This document shows positions 24,953 to 36,571 of a stretch of 64,000 nt of DNA, in pieces; within the stretch, counting starts at the first letter, position 1; each line of letters starts with the position of its first letter. Where the stretch lies: contig CM046833.1 of NCBI GenBank assembly GCA_025618425.1, positions 33,664,247-33,728,246 of the forward strand, given 5' to 3'. The notes under the pieces were generated by a model. That model did no database searches, was not told the DNA's origin, and saw nothing but the letters and a program-made list of their open reading frames with translations. A program made the translations under genes and the position numbers. This DNA comes from Heliocidaris tuberculata (taxonomy: Eukaryota; Echinodermata; Echinoidea; Camarodonta; Echinometridae).

Positions 24953-26010
24953 AGGTGGTAGCATAAATGGGATCTTCTTGCTTCGGAGCGGGGCTGGCAC
25001 AATCGTATTTAAGGGAATGTAAATTTTATTTAAACTGATTTTATTATAGTAATTGGTAGCATAAACGGGATCTTCTTGCTACGAAGCGGGGCTGGTACAA
25101 TCGTCTTCAGTAAGGAATTGTTAATTTTATGTAGGTGAGCGAGCTAAATAATTCTTTTTTTACAATGATTGGAAGCATAAACAGGATCTTCTTGCTACGA
25201 AGCGAGTAGGTCACAGTCGTATATTAGGGAATGTTAATTTCATTTTTGCGAGCGAGCGTAGCGAGGGATAAAAATAATAAACACTTCTCTTTTGATAATA
25301 ATTGGTAGGAAAAAATGAGTTTTCTTGCTTCGGGGCGGGGCAGGCACAGCTGTTCAGTTTATTAATTTCTTTTTGGCGAGCGAGGGAAAAAAGAATAGCA
25401 CTTCTCTTTTGATCGTAATAATTATAATATACCATATTTATATAGCGCATATAACAATATGTCCCTATGCGTTGTAAGCAAGAGGAAAAAGGAAAAGTGG
25501 ATAGGGAAGCTTGAGAAGAGTGAGGTATATGCTCAACATGCATATACTTCATCTAGTTACCACTTAACACTGGAAGTTATTTCTAAAAAGTAATGTTTTA
25601 AGACGTGCTTTAAAGTTGTCAGCGGTACCACAATTTTTTATATTTTCTGGCAATTTGTTCCAAAGTTCTGCTGATGCAACCTGAAAAGAGCGTGACCCAT
25701 AAAATGTTGTATTTATTTGTGGAATTGTGAGACGGAACTCTTGGGAAGATCTGAGGTTTCTGTTTGGTATGTATTGGATAAGTAATTTAGTCAAATATGT
25801 AGGAGCCAATCATTTGAGGCACTTAAAGGTTAAGACAAGAGAGATAGATTCACTCGAACGGGACCTCGTAACAAGCCGTGCAGCAGAATTTTGGATTCTT
25901 TGGATTCGGTTCAGTTGAGTTTCAGGTAGATTGTAGAGAAGAGCATTACAATTTTGATAATAATTTGTAGCATAAACGGGGTCTTCTTGCTGCGGGGCGG
26001 GGCGGACGCA
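24953..26010. repeat. Five dispersed copies of a 40-bp unit
   Basis: The unit GTAGCATAAACGGGATCTTC followed by TTGCTACGAAGCGGGGCTGG occurs near 24957, 25056, 25170, 25304 and 25966. The first four are about 100-130 bases apart. The fifth is separated from the fourth by about 520 bases of LINE-derived sequence, which appears to have landed inside the array. Confidence 0.75.
25430..25950 (-). pseudogene. LINE 3' fragment (reverse transcriptase tail)
   Basis: On the minus strand 25564-25809 encodes the C-terminal tail typical of non-LTR retrotransposon ORF2 proteins: FRLTIPQINTTFYGSRSF, then SAELWNKLPENIKN and FKARLKTLLF. Only this tail remains, without the RT core, as expected for a 5'-truncated LINE. 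It lies between copies of the 40-bp direct repeat. Confidence 0.75.
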
Positions 26011-26530
26011 AACAAACTGAATGAGTGCTATATCAGGTAAATCTTGGGAAATTGTTGGTCAAGATTAATGATCATGGCAGAGGTTTATATCGTTTTAGTT
26101 TTTAATGTAAAATGGTCTATATACCGTGATCCTGCATGTATGGTAGCCTTGACTCATCAGCTATGAGTATGAGAATGGAAAAGGGAGACTGGAGTATTTT
26201 TTTATTTAAAAAAACGGCAATTATTGCAAAAAAAGGGGGGGGGGAAGGGACACCTAACAAATTTTGATAGGGGCATTTTGATCAGGGGAAGGAGCTCTTA
26301 TTAAAAAGGAGGGCACGTTTCATAAAAAATGACACTTTTTAGGGGTCAAAAGGGCACTTAATGGAAGGAAAACGCCATGTATCAGAATGAAAGGGGCAAT
26401 ATTATTGAGGATAAATAGGGCGCTCAACAGAGATAAAAATGGAACACCTATTAAAGAGAAAGGATCACTTAATTGAACAAAGGGGAATAGGGGTACTTGT
26501 CTAAGTAAAACGGGTAGCTCTCAAAAGTGT

Positions 26531-27204
26531 TTATATAATACAATACACAATATCATACAGAGTATTGTCTTCACATAACCCTCTTAATACTTAGGTCTGC
26601 TCATCCCAAGAGTACAGAATTCCATATGGATACATTACACATCATCACTGAATATTGTTGTATATTTCTCTTCCTTTCTGATACGATGTTCCACCTCCCG
26701 GAGATTGACCATTGCATTCACATGACTTTATATTTTTTTCGAGAGGAAAATAATGTTTGTGGAACCAACAGTAAATTTATAATGAAGCATGATATATATA
26801 AATGTTATAATGTTCATATAGCGTATAACATTTTTCCAATTATAGTTAATGATAACTTATATAATAAACAATAAAGATGAAATAAAGTTTTGCTTTTGCA
26901 CGACAAATCAATGAAACCCTCAGATATCAAAGACCTTTTTTAACCATTGATATATTATGCAATATTGCAAATTGTAACTTACATTTTGGGGTAAATCTGA
27001 TTCAGCATTGTTTAAATAATGTTAAAGTATAGTGTTAAAAACTGATGATTAATCTCCTTGAATAATTTTGCAGAATGAGTACAATAATTTCATTTGAAGA
27101 CTTTAATTTATTATTTATTCATTTATTTTTTTAACTTGATGTATTAGTGTGCTTTGATAGTATTTCGTTACTCAGATAATAAGCTCCACATTAGCATCAA
27201 CCTG
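26531..27204. other. Unassigned AT-rich spacer
   Basis: No gene or array is visible. The sequence is AT-rich with short ORFs only. Confidence 0.4.
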
Positions 27205-27212
27205 CATACATG

Positions 27213-27475
27213 CAGGGGCGGCGCCAGGGTATTTTGATAGGAGGGGCAAGACGACCTAAAGATGACGTCATATTTTTTCTCCATTAAATAACAGGGGTAA
27301 TATATTATGTTTAAGACCTCTCTTTTTAATAATCCTCTTTCTTCTTTCTTCCCTTTTCTTCACTTTTCTTCCTCCTTTTCTTCTTTTTTCTTTTTTTTCT
27401 TTTCTTTTTTCACTACTTGAAAAATCATGGGGGGCGGTCGCCCCCTCTGCCCCCCCCCCTGTAGCGCCGCCCCTG
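27213..27475 (+). mobile_element. hAT-type MITE, copy 1, with 8-bp TSD
   Basis: The element starts CAGGGGCGGCGCCAGGG and ends TAGCGCCGCCCCTG, giving inverted ends CAGGGGCGGCGC. It is flanked on both sides by CATACATG (27205-27212 and 27476-27483), a perfect 8-bp target duplication, which with the CAGGG start is typical of hAT transposons. At 263 bp it has no coding capacity and must be moved by a transposase from elsewhere. The interior has pyrimidine-rich CTTTTCTTC tracts. Confidence 0.85.
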
Positions 27476-27483
27476 CATACATG

Positions 27484-28429
27484 TTAAAAGAGAGGGTTTT
27501 TAATCATCCACAAGTTCTGTGTCTCTGACAGTAAAGGCCCGATCAGACCAAGGAGGTACTAGTACCTCCTTGATCAGACTTCATCGATGTTGCATGTGCA
27601 TGGTCCATCATACACTATACTGGCTTATGTGCACGACAGATACTAAATTGTCCCGAGTGCAGTTTTGTTTATATAGACCTGCACGAGGGATAATTTTGTA
27701 TTTGGAGTTCATATAGTCCGGTAATGGTGTATAAATAGACCCCTGGATCTATAGCTGTTATCGTGTATTAGGGCCGGGTCCTAGGTCTAGTACGGGATTC
27801 CCCGTGCAAAAATCAAAGTTATAGTGCACGATCGTACACTATAAAAGTTTTGCACGTCACGTGATGCAAATCTAACCAATCACAGCGCATATTATACATA
27901 CGCTATTTACTATAACAAAATAATTAGACACTACCAGGAGCAGATTGAGACTGCTAATCGGTTATAGGAAATTGGTATGTGACTGGCCCATCCCGTCTGT
28001 AACATACATGCAGGCAAGTTTTCTTACATATTCAATATGATTATGATACATTATCAGTACCTTGGCGAGACCGACTTCCGATTGGTCGACCAAAAGGATA
28101 AAAGCAATGGAGACAAATTTTTTATGGGGTGGGCGCTAATGTCTTTATAGCTCAATATCAGCTTTTTTTTTTTTTTTTTTTTTTTTTACAGTATTTAAAG
28201 TTTGTGAGCGAGCAAAAATGTTGACATTGTTTAGTCAAAATACTTCTTTCTAATATCTAGAAAGATTTGAATTGAAAGCTCAAATTATATATATTAAGAA
28301 TCTGACATTTGCTTGTATATTGTTGAATTAGGAATGTGTGGTAATTTTTAAATAAAAAAAAAAAAAAATGTGATGTGTAACTCATTATCAACCATGACAA
28401 CGTTCACGAGGAACACATCCACAACCATC
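27484..28429. other. Unassigned spacer
   Basis: No gene is supported. A T-run of about 26 lies near 28162-28188 and an A-run near 28354-28368. Confidence 0.4.
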
Positions 28430-29055
28430 TTTAAAGGCCAACTTCACCCTAAAAATTGAGTTGAATCAAAAGAGTGAAATTAACCCCCCCCCAAAAAAAA
28501 AACAACAACAAAAAACAAACAAAAAAAGAAATCATTAAAATCAGATTAAAAAATGAGAATGGCATTTCAGTGTTTTGCATTGTTTCATGAAACAGTGACA
28601 TGCATAACATGGGCTGTATGCAAATTATTGAGAGGATGATGTCATAAGCTCACTTTTCCTTTTCTATTTCATTATATGAAATTTCAAATATTTCAATTTT
28701 CTGCTCCAAGAATGTAAGTTTTGTTTCCTCATGGAATGTGTAAGATCATCATCATTATAACTTAAAGTGATACAATGAAGAGAATCTTTATACACATTTA
28801 TGAAGAAAAAAAATGAAATATTTGAAATTTCAGATAATAGAATACAAAAGGAAAGTGAGCTTATGACATCATCGGCTTACTACTTTGCATATAGCCCATG
28901 TTATGCATATCACTGTTTCACGAAACTATGCAAAACTTCAAAATGTCGAAACTTTCTTATTCTTATCCTATTTTGATATTTTTTTCCTGTTTTGTTTATC
29001 TAATTTTACTCTTTTGATTCAACTCAACTCAGTATTTGGGTGGACTTGGCCTTTA
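28430..29055. mobile_element. Palindromic MITE, TTTAA-flanked
   Basis: The left end TTTAAAGGCCAACTTCACCC mirrors the right end (GGTGGACTTGGCCTTTAA). The arms stay complementary far inward, for example GTGAGCTTATGACATCAT near 28855 against ATGATGTCATAAGCTCAC near 28636. It is about 625 bp, noncoding, with TTAA-containing edges as in piggyBac- or Kolobok-type elements. The superfamily is not certain. Confidence 0.65.
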
Positions 29056-29114
29056 AGCAAACAAGCTGATTCTCATAGCTACGGGAAAAAATAATATGTT
29101 TCATTTGATATTGT

Positions 29115-30480
29115 TCAAATTCTGTTTGTTTAACTTTTATTTTCTACTGGTTGTATTTCTTTCTTTGTTGAAAGATTTAATCTTCATTAACATTCTGTTT
29201 CCATGGAACAGCTTTTTCATAAATCAAATTTAGCACTACTCCAATTAACTAAATTTTTTGAATATAATCAATTCAGAATATAATCAAACAGGTGGCAAAA
29301 ATTATTAGTTGTTTACCATTATTTCATGTTGAAAACAACCATAGTATTTTATTAGAAATACAATACAATAAATATATCTGTTACCATGGTAACGGCCTGC
29401 ACATGTAGTGGTCACATCCATCACCCCTTTACTAAAACAAATTATAACTGAGTGTCATGTAAAAGAGAAAACAATCATTTACAATTTCAATATTTACTTC
29501 TTTCTTTTTTTTTCAGTAGCATCAACGGATCTTTGCTCAAATATCAGGTTTTTTTCTTACTGTTTCCATGGAAACAGCTATTTTCAAACATGATGGACAC
29601 TTTTCAAAACTCTTATTTGGGTTTTAATCAATTGAGAAACTTTTGATACATTATTTTAAAATGTTACAGATGTGTTTTTGTACTTTCTTAATCACAAATA
29701 CATGACATTTTCTGAAATTCTACTGTTCTTGATCCGTTGCCATGGTAATAGCCCTTGTGGTCACGCCACAGCTTGGGGTCCATGGACTATACTGATAATA
29801 CATGGGATAATTACCTTTTGTACACTCAAGAAGTCTAGATGTACATTTAAATAGTGTTTTTCATTCAAAATGCGCATCCGGTAAAAATACATCATTCCAT
29901 TTGGGATAACATAAAATGAGTTATCTATCACCTTATCGGATAAATTCTTTTCTGTGTGTGACGTGACAATATCTATTATATGTTTAATCAAGAAAAATCG
30001 TTTAAATTGACAAATTTACGTTGGGTAAAAAACTTTGAAATATTGGTAGTTTTCACAACCTATTATTTTGAGTAAATCACAGTTTCATGTATCATTATGC
30101 CATACATGTGTGTGTAATATCCAACTTTCAAATGTATATTAATCAGGTTTATAACTTCAAACTCGAAATAAAACTGGTATCACCTGAAAAGTCTTTATCA
30201 GGTGTTACATATTAGGTCAAAATATTAAAAATCGTGATTTATTTACATTCTTTCAAATTTTGAGCCAAAAATGGCATTTTTAGGCAAAAATGCGCGTGGC
30301 ATCCGCCCGTACATTAATCCTCAGTATATTTGAAAGAGTTTAAGCTTGGATGCCGAGCATTACCCAAAAATGCCGTCGAATCTTTTTCTAGAGCCTTTTT
30401 TGATGTTTGGCTGGCCTACTTTATGGGCCTTTATTTGTTATAATGGGCACCTGTCGCACGTATAATATAAACATGGGTGG
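29115..30480. repeat. Right palindrome arm, uninterrupted
   Basis: This is the reverse complement of 16897-17312 plus 22838-23677, with the roughly 60 bases between them intact (29870-29995). The outermost 90 bases (GGGCCTTTATTTGTTATAAT) also match the outer edge of foldback copy 1 near 9018-9046. The two arms and the 5.4 kb between them appear to be one very large inverted-repeat element. Confidence 0.65.
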
Positions 30481-32446
30481 CGATCCTGGAGGAAGGGGGA
30501 CGCATCCCCCCGGAAATTTGGAAGATTGTACAGCAAATAATAGTATGCAAATATATATATGGTGTCATGACAGGGTCTGGTTGGAAATATGGTCCCCGAG
30601 GTGACATGAACCAAGACTACTTTCATGAGGGGCGCAGGCCTGAAGGAAAATGGTCGTCTTCACGTCACCGAGGGTACCATAGTTTAACCAGAGACTCGAA
30701 TGTAAGCAGTATATGATATGAAGGACTATATGCATTTGCTCAGCGCACTTCGCACCTCGTCCTATTACACTAGAAAACTTGTCTCAGCTTGTGACACTAT
30801 CCATAAAATCATTCAAGGGCTTAACAACAAATTGAAATTTGACATCATTTCGCCCGGATGAATAATCTTCACACTATATCCTATCGTGTAGTGTTCATGA
30901 CCCGTGGATTCTTTCCCTATGGCAGTGAGAGCATTTTCTACTATTTTGACCTTACATCGCCTCATTCAATCGAGTGGGAATTCTGAACAAGATGATTTAT
31001 TGAACCATTTCGCATACCAAATCGTAGCTAATGACATCCTCTAGCTATAAAGATTATTCTGATTGATTGACGGGAATTTGGTGTACTTTTGCTGTTCATT
31101 CACAAGTGGCATCTTATTTTTTTGTCACATTATTCACGATCACGAACGTGTCTCAAGCACAGTGCATGCAAGGTCATTAGATTACGGAGGAACGCCTGTG
31201 AAGCGGTCTGCTCGTCCACGGTTTTTTATTATTTTACATACGATATTTCCGTATTTTTCTTGATTTGTGGACAACTGTGTGAGATAGGAGGTGGTGCATA
31301 TACAAGTTGTAGACAAGGCTACTTATCTTAATTTGATATTTCTACTTTGGTTCCAAAAATATATCGTTTGATATTACGGTTTTAAAGGGAAAACTGACGA
31401 ACGTCTGTTGGATTGTGCAATTCTACCATGGGGTAACTCGATTGCATAAAGTGAAAAATAATTTGTCTAACAACAATGATAGATTGTGAGATGCGTGTAG
31501 GCCTATATAAGTAAGAGAAAAAAGAGAATGATACAAGAATCGAATGAAAATGCTAAGAGCCGTAATGGAGTATATTGTGAAAATGTCCGTTTTGAGGTGG
31601 TAACTACTACCCTCTCAAAGTGCAACTACCCTCCCCTTTTTTTATGAAATGAAGGCGCCCGCGACGACTCATGTGCATGACGTAGATCGCTGGGTGTCAA
31701 GGGAGGTCAGCGATTGCCCGCTCACAAGTACGGTATATGCGTCGAATCTCAGGAAAGTAGTTCACACGTTTGGTTTATATCCGTCATCTTGAACAAAACC
31801 TAAATCTACTCACCTATTTACGATCATCTGCATCGAAGGCCTATGGTAGACCCAGACCCCTAAAGCTCCGCCATCTTGTCGGGATCCATTAGAAGGCCCG
31901 ATATGCAAGGCATAATTCATGAGCGTAAATGCATGATTCATTTTGTAAGATGCTCCCCGAGAGTAGCATGTGTTTGTACACGGTATCAAACACATTACGC
32001 GCATCAGCTTAGAGCACGCGTAGTAAGAAAGGTCAAATTCAGTAATATATGCATTTATGGTAATGTATTCATCGCTTCAACGTACAGATTCAGCGAATCA
32101 GCGTCAGTAATTTCTAATAGTGGTCGACGGGGCTCGGCCAATGTACTTTAATTGTAATCGATCTCCGAATCAAAATATATTACTTTGCAAATTTGTAAAC
32201 AAGTAAATAAAGCTAAAAAATGTAACCGGACAGACCGAATCAAATCTAATCATGGTTACAGATAATGTAAAAATATATGTGAAGTACTTTACACGTCAAC
32301 AGTGGCAAAAGTCTCTTTTCTTGTTGATATACTAAATTCCGGCGAATATATTCATTCGATATGCATATAAAAGGATAATAAATATATAAATAAATGATAC
32401 ATAAATTTATAATGAAATAAAAAACAAAAAGAAGAACTTTTCTTAC
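30481..32446. other. Unassigned spacer
   Basis: No exon or repeat array is supported. A short G-rich stretch lies at about 30488-30515 (GGAGGAAGGGGGACGCATCC). Confidence 0.4.
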
Positions 32447-32454
32447 GGTGTAGG

Positions 32455-32715
32455 CAGGGGCGGCGCCAGGGTATTTTGATAGGAGGGGCAAGACGACCTA
32501 AAGATGACGTCATATTTTTTCTCCATTAAATAACAGGGGTAATATAGAGTTATATGTTTAAGACCTCTCTTTTTAATACTCCTCTCTCTTCTTTCTTCCC
32601 TTTTCTTCCTCCTTTTCTTCTTTTTTCTTCTTTTTTTTTTTTCTTTTTTCACTACTTGAAAAATCATGGGGGGGGGGCGGTCGCCCCCTCTGCCCCCCCT
32701 GTAGCGCCGCCCTTG
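32455..32715 (+). mobile_element. hAT-type MITE, copy 2, with 8-bp TSD
   Basis: This 261-bp element is nearly identical to 27213-27475 in the same orientation, starting CAGGGGCGGCGCCAGGG and ending TAGCGCCGCCCTTG. It is flanked by GGTGTAGG at 32447-32454 and 32716-32723, a perfect 8-bp duplication different from that of copy 1. The two insertions are therefore independent events. Confidence 0.88.
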
Positions 32716-32723
32716 GGTGTAGG

Positions 32724-34389
32724 ATTTTTTTTTTCAGGGATGGTTTTCATAACAGAAAAGATAATCTTCATTTGGGTGTGAGGGGATGGGGTCCTTTAGT
32801 TAACTGAGGTTTTTTCTTTAACCATTCTATTTAGTCTTGATGTAAATTTTTTTTTTTTTTTTCATTAAAAGAAAAAAATCAAAATACCGGGAGGAATTAT
32901 CTTCTATATTAACGTTTAATTTGCATTTGTGAGTAAAATTTATATGTTGCCATTCACTAGCGTACCAAAAGGGGCCGGGGGCAAGGGGGCAGAGTGCCCC
33001 CGACAAGTTTTAACGCCCCCCCCCAAAAAAAAGGTTATCGGGTTCCTAAACAAGATTCTCGACAACCCCCCCCCCCCACCACTGAGCAACTTTTGGAGGG
33101 CTGGCGAACAATTTTCGGAACTGATAAACCCCTTTAAAAAAAATGCTTTTCAGAGAATTATGCAGAAAAACTGGACCCCATAAAATCTGATACCCCCCCC
33201 CCCCCCCCCCCCCCACTGAGCGACCTTTGATGGGCTGGCGAAAAAAAAAAAAAAACTCTCGAACCCCCCCCCCCCCCCCGACCGACTTTTGGAGGGCTGG
33301 GGGAAAAATTGTCGCCATTGGATACCTCCTTTTTTGCCCCTCTTGACGCCAAGGTCCAGATACGCCACTGTTGCCATTCCTTTCCAGTTTTCATGCCAGT
33401 AAGTCACCACTCAATCACAAGTCTTATACAATACCATTCATTTCCATCAACTTATGATTTACCATTCCAGTCAAAGCTTATTGTCTTCACTCTTTATTTC
33501 ACATACGCAGGGGTGTCGCTAGAGAATTTTGAATGGGGCAATAGTAACAGTGAAGAGAAAAAAAAAATCCACAAATTTTCAACAATGAAAAAGTAAAATT
33601 GAAGTTTTTATTTTTACATATTTTTTGACATGCCAAAATACTGACAGATGAAAAAGGTCATTTCAAAGGGGAGGGGGTACAATCTTGAAGTTGCATACTG
33701 AAGGCATGTCACCTTGTATCAAGGGGGGCATGGGCCGGAAGTGCCCCCTAAATCTGATACTGCCCCCTTCCACCCCCACCCCCCTCGATTGATACCACTG
33801 TTTTAACTCTCATTTTTTATCTTTCTCATTCCATTCTAACTTTGGCTTACCTTTCACACAAACTTTGAACATTTCTAGTTATGGAACCCCCCCCCCCCCA
33901 CCCCTTGAATACTCTAATATACTCTTAAATTTAATTTACATAAACCATGGTCTGAAGCATGGCAACTAGCATGAATTAAGCGCTTTTGCAAACCACGCGC
34001 GACAGGCGCGCATTCATTATTGGATCTTTTTAAGTGTATGCTCTAAATCAAGCGTATTTATACCACGAAATCTGCATAAACTATGGTTTGAATTGAAACC
34101 ACCTTTGTGAATTCCGGCCATAGACAAATCAAAACTTATAGACGGAAAGGTAGCACGCGCGCATTGCCTCATTTGCATATAAGATGTAGCGTCACCATTC
34201 AGTCTAAGCGTATTCGGCTCCGCCCCTTTGGTAACATTTCATTTTCCCGAAGCCCCCGATACCCCCAAAATATCGAAAAGTATCGAGAAACACCTTATGC
34301 ATTATTCTTTTTTTTTTTTTTTTTACATACTCCGATTTATCAAACTTTGATTGGACCGGACCTTATGAATATGAATGTTCTTCAAAAGG
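32724..34389. other. Low-complexity spacer with C-run satellites
   Basis: Three copies of a unit built on a long C-run followed by ACTGAGCGACTTTTGGAGGG occur near 33064, 33193 and 33264. Further G/C homopolymers lie near 32669 and 33889. An apparently related GTGCCCCC-rich stretch is at 33725-33785. No coding exon was recognised. Confidence 0.5.
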
Positions 34390-34482
34390 AATGATTTGAC
34401 CTCTTTTCGTCACTTCCGCTGTGAATTTCACGTCACCGTACCGCACGAAGTAAAAAAAAGTTGTAGAAAAGTTTAGAGGTGA
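34390..34482 (+). promoter_or_regulatory. Possible promoter and 5' UTR exon
   Basis: CACTTCCG (near 34410) matches an ETS-family site and TTTCACGTCACCG (near 34427) resembles a CRE/E-box-like element. They lie just before TTTAGAG followed by a GTGAGTAC donor at 34483. With the exon at 35273 this could be the untranslated first exon of a small plus-strand gene. It is inferred from motifs only. Confidence 0.25.
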
Positions 34483-35272
34483 GTACATATGTATTTATGT
34501 TTAATTTTCGAAAATTAGAATATATTTGGAACAAGTTCTGCCACTGTGAGTAATCTGTTTCAATTTCTCTTGATTTTGAAGGGATTCTACAGAGCTATAT
34601 ATCATGAAACAATGTGTAATCTACTCTCGAACTTTCAAAACAGTTTTCATCGTCATGAGCTTATGTTGCAGCTCGATTTCCCTTACCACCCTGCCACTCG
34701 TGACGGCTTACCCGGACTTTCGGGCGGGACTGTCTCGATACGTTTCGATAGATGATCTACTGAATTAGAGAGATGACAATAACTGACAGATTTAGTAAAC
34801 CTCTAACTAGATCGAATTTATTCTGTAGACCCTATGGCAATGATTTGGTTATCTAAGTTAGATGTAGACAAATAGACCCTGTTAATTTCTGGAAGACAAA
34901 GGGCCCAGGTGAGGCCCTTTCTAATTGATTCTGTTCAAGATCTTCTGTCTGTAGGCTATTCTTGTGTGGATTTTTTAATATCTTTTATTTTCAAATTTAG
35001 AATGGGGGGGGGGGGGGGGGGTTCCATGTTGATATTTTTTTCAGAGACCAGTCCAGATCCCCGCCCAGGTCCAGGTCTACTTTGAGTAAATGTTACACTC
35101 ACAGTTTGCTATAAATGCCGGGTTGTAATTTTAACGCGGTGGTTCTATAGACATACAGTGTACTAACGTCAGAATCTTAGATAGGCTTTGCCCCCTTTTT
35201 TTTCTAAACTTGAGCCAAGGCCAAAGTCAAGGCAAGCATAATGATGTTGACTTTGTCTTTGATTTCCCTCAG

Positions 35273-35412
35273 ATAATAACATGGCAAGGAACTATCTTGT
35301 GGCTGATCTACTTGAAGATCTAGAGGCTTTAAAGCCTAATAGACGTCTGCGTACTTGCACAACTCAACAACTGTTGCAGGTGCCGGATGAAGCGGATTTT
35401 GATGAGACGTGA
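35273..35412 (+). CDS. Short ATG-bearing exon, unknown protein
   Basis: A pyrimidine-rich acceptor (GATTTCCCTCAG, ending 35272) precedes eight bases and an ATG at 35281. The frame runs 43 codons: MARNYLVADLLEDLEALKPN, an Arg-rich turn, then TTQQLLQVPDEADFDET, ending in TGA at 35410-35412. A GTGAGA donor overlaps the last codons at 35409 and a GTATGT donor follows at 35424, so this may be a first coding exon rather than a whole protein. The peptide is acidic, leucine-rich and probably helical. I do not recognise it. Chance ORF within a transposon is a real alternative, and a palindromic repeat follows directly. Confidence 0.35.
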
Positions 35413-35424
35413 GAAATAAACAGG

Positions 35425-35880
35425 TATGTAGGTCTAGACCTAAGTAACTAGTTAGACCTTAGACTAAGCCTAAAGCTTAGACCGAAAATTCTGTCTCTCG
35501 TTGTTAGCTTCTTCACTTAGAGACAGAAGCGGGCCATTCGATCTCCTGTGCAAACCGACTACACGCCGACGTAGTTGGAAAAATCTCTATAATTTTATTT
35601 TTCCTCATGCATATATGATTAAACTGATTACGCCTAGGCTCTACTCCTTCAAGAATCTGTTCAACTTACCAATTTGTCTGTATAATCCGTTTAATGCTAC
35701 TTTTTCAGGTAATTCAGGGTCCAAGGTATTCTCCGTTTGAAAATCGTGCAGCCGTTGTGTAGTCGGTGTGTGGTCGGTTTGCATAGTAGATCAAACTGCC
35801 CGCTTCTTTTAAGTGAAGAGGCTAACGAACGAGAGACAGAATTTTCGTTCTAGTTAGACCTAGACCTATTACAGCTGAAA
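35425..35880. mobile_element. Palindromic foldback MITE
   Basis: The left arm around 35484-35580 (GAAAATTCTGTCTCTCGTT, CTTCTTCACTTAGAGACAG, GCAAACCGACTACACGCCGA) is the reverse complement of the right arm at about 35750-35850. AGGTCTAGACCTA-type edges are shared by both ends. The centre is AT-rich and noncoding. Confidence 0.6.
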
Positions 35881-36129
35881 ATTATAGGTCTGGTTGTGGT
35901 AGTGTATCCAGGATAAGTTTACTTGGGGGGGGGGGGGTGATGTGTTCAAAATAAAGAGAGACAGTTTTTAGTTTACATTGTCCAACCAAAACAGCAACAA
36001 CAAAAAGTCATCAATTTTTTTTTCCGAGAGAATAGACATTTCATTTGTCCTTTTTCTTTATCCACCACTGATTAACTTTTACATATAACATAACACATAG
36101 CAGGATACACTACAGATAATACATAAGGA

Positions 36130-36565
36130 TATTTTCTTCAATACAATTCTACACAAAGCCGATGTGGCGTGGTATACTAGCGTCACATATAATGTGGAAG
36201 CCACGTGGTCACAGCCTATGGAAAGGCATTTTATCCTTCCATCTTGCCCTATGTTATTCTTTGTTTCCATCCTTCTTTCATCTTGTCTTTCTATCTGTTT
36301 TACCCTACTGTCATTGTTCTATGATCTTTGATTTCTTCCTTTTCTTATGTTATGTTAAGTACCACACAACCCCGATGTCCCGCGCTTAGTTTAATATGCT
36401 TCATTATGTTGAAGTCACGTGGACCGGAGCCTGTGGAAAGCCATTTTGGTCAGGGCGTGCGCCATCATTATCATTATTGTCATCACCATTATCATCATCA
36501 CCATTAACCATCATTACCATCATCATCATCATCATAATAGTAATGATGATAATAATAATAATTTT
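36130..36565. repeat. ATC/ATT microsatellite and linked repeat
   Basis: The segment 36130-36225 (TTTTCTTCAATACAATTCTA, GGCGTGGTATACTAGCGTCA) is the reverse complement of 59250-59345. Each copy lies beside a long ATC/GAT microsatellite (36465-36565 here). The shared arrangement suggests a transposon family with a built-in microsatellite. The microsatellite abuts the 3' end of the Gypsy pol sequence. Confidence 0.55.
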
Positions 36566-36571
36566 GTTTCC

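Larger units (their letters stand above)
24240..26530. mobile_element. Element with inverted GTGCCCCTTTT minisatellite ends
   Basis: From about 24262 to 24432 a unit of roughly 25-30 bases, AGTGCCCCTTTTNNTTTCTGATA, is repeated about six times. From about 26262 to 26525 the same unit runs inverted (AAAAGGGGCACTTAAT type). The 1.8 kb between the arrays holds direct repeats and a LINE tail but no recognised transposase. The architecture parallels the elements at 1990-6750 and 43152-46091. Confidence 0.45.

Noticed and set aside
32929..33410. Overlapping Gly/Pro-rich and Phe-rich frames
   Set aside because: They are products of C and A homopolymers.
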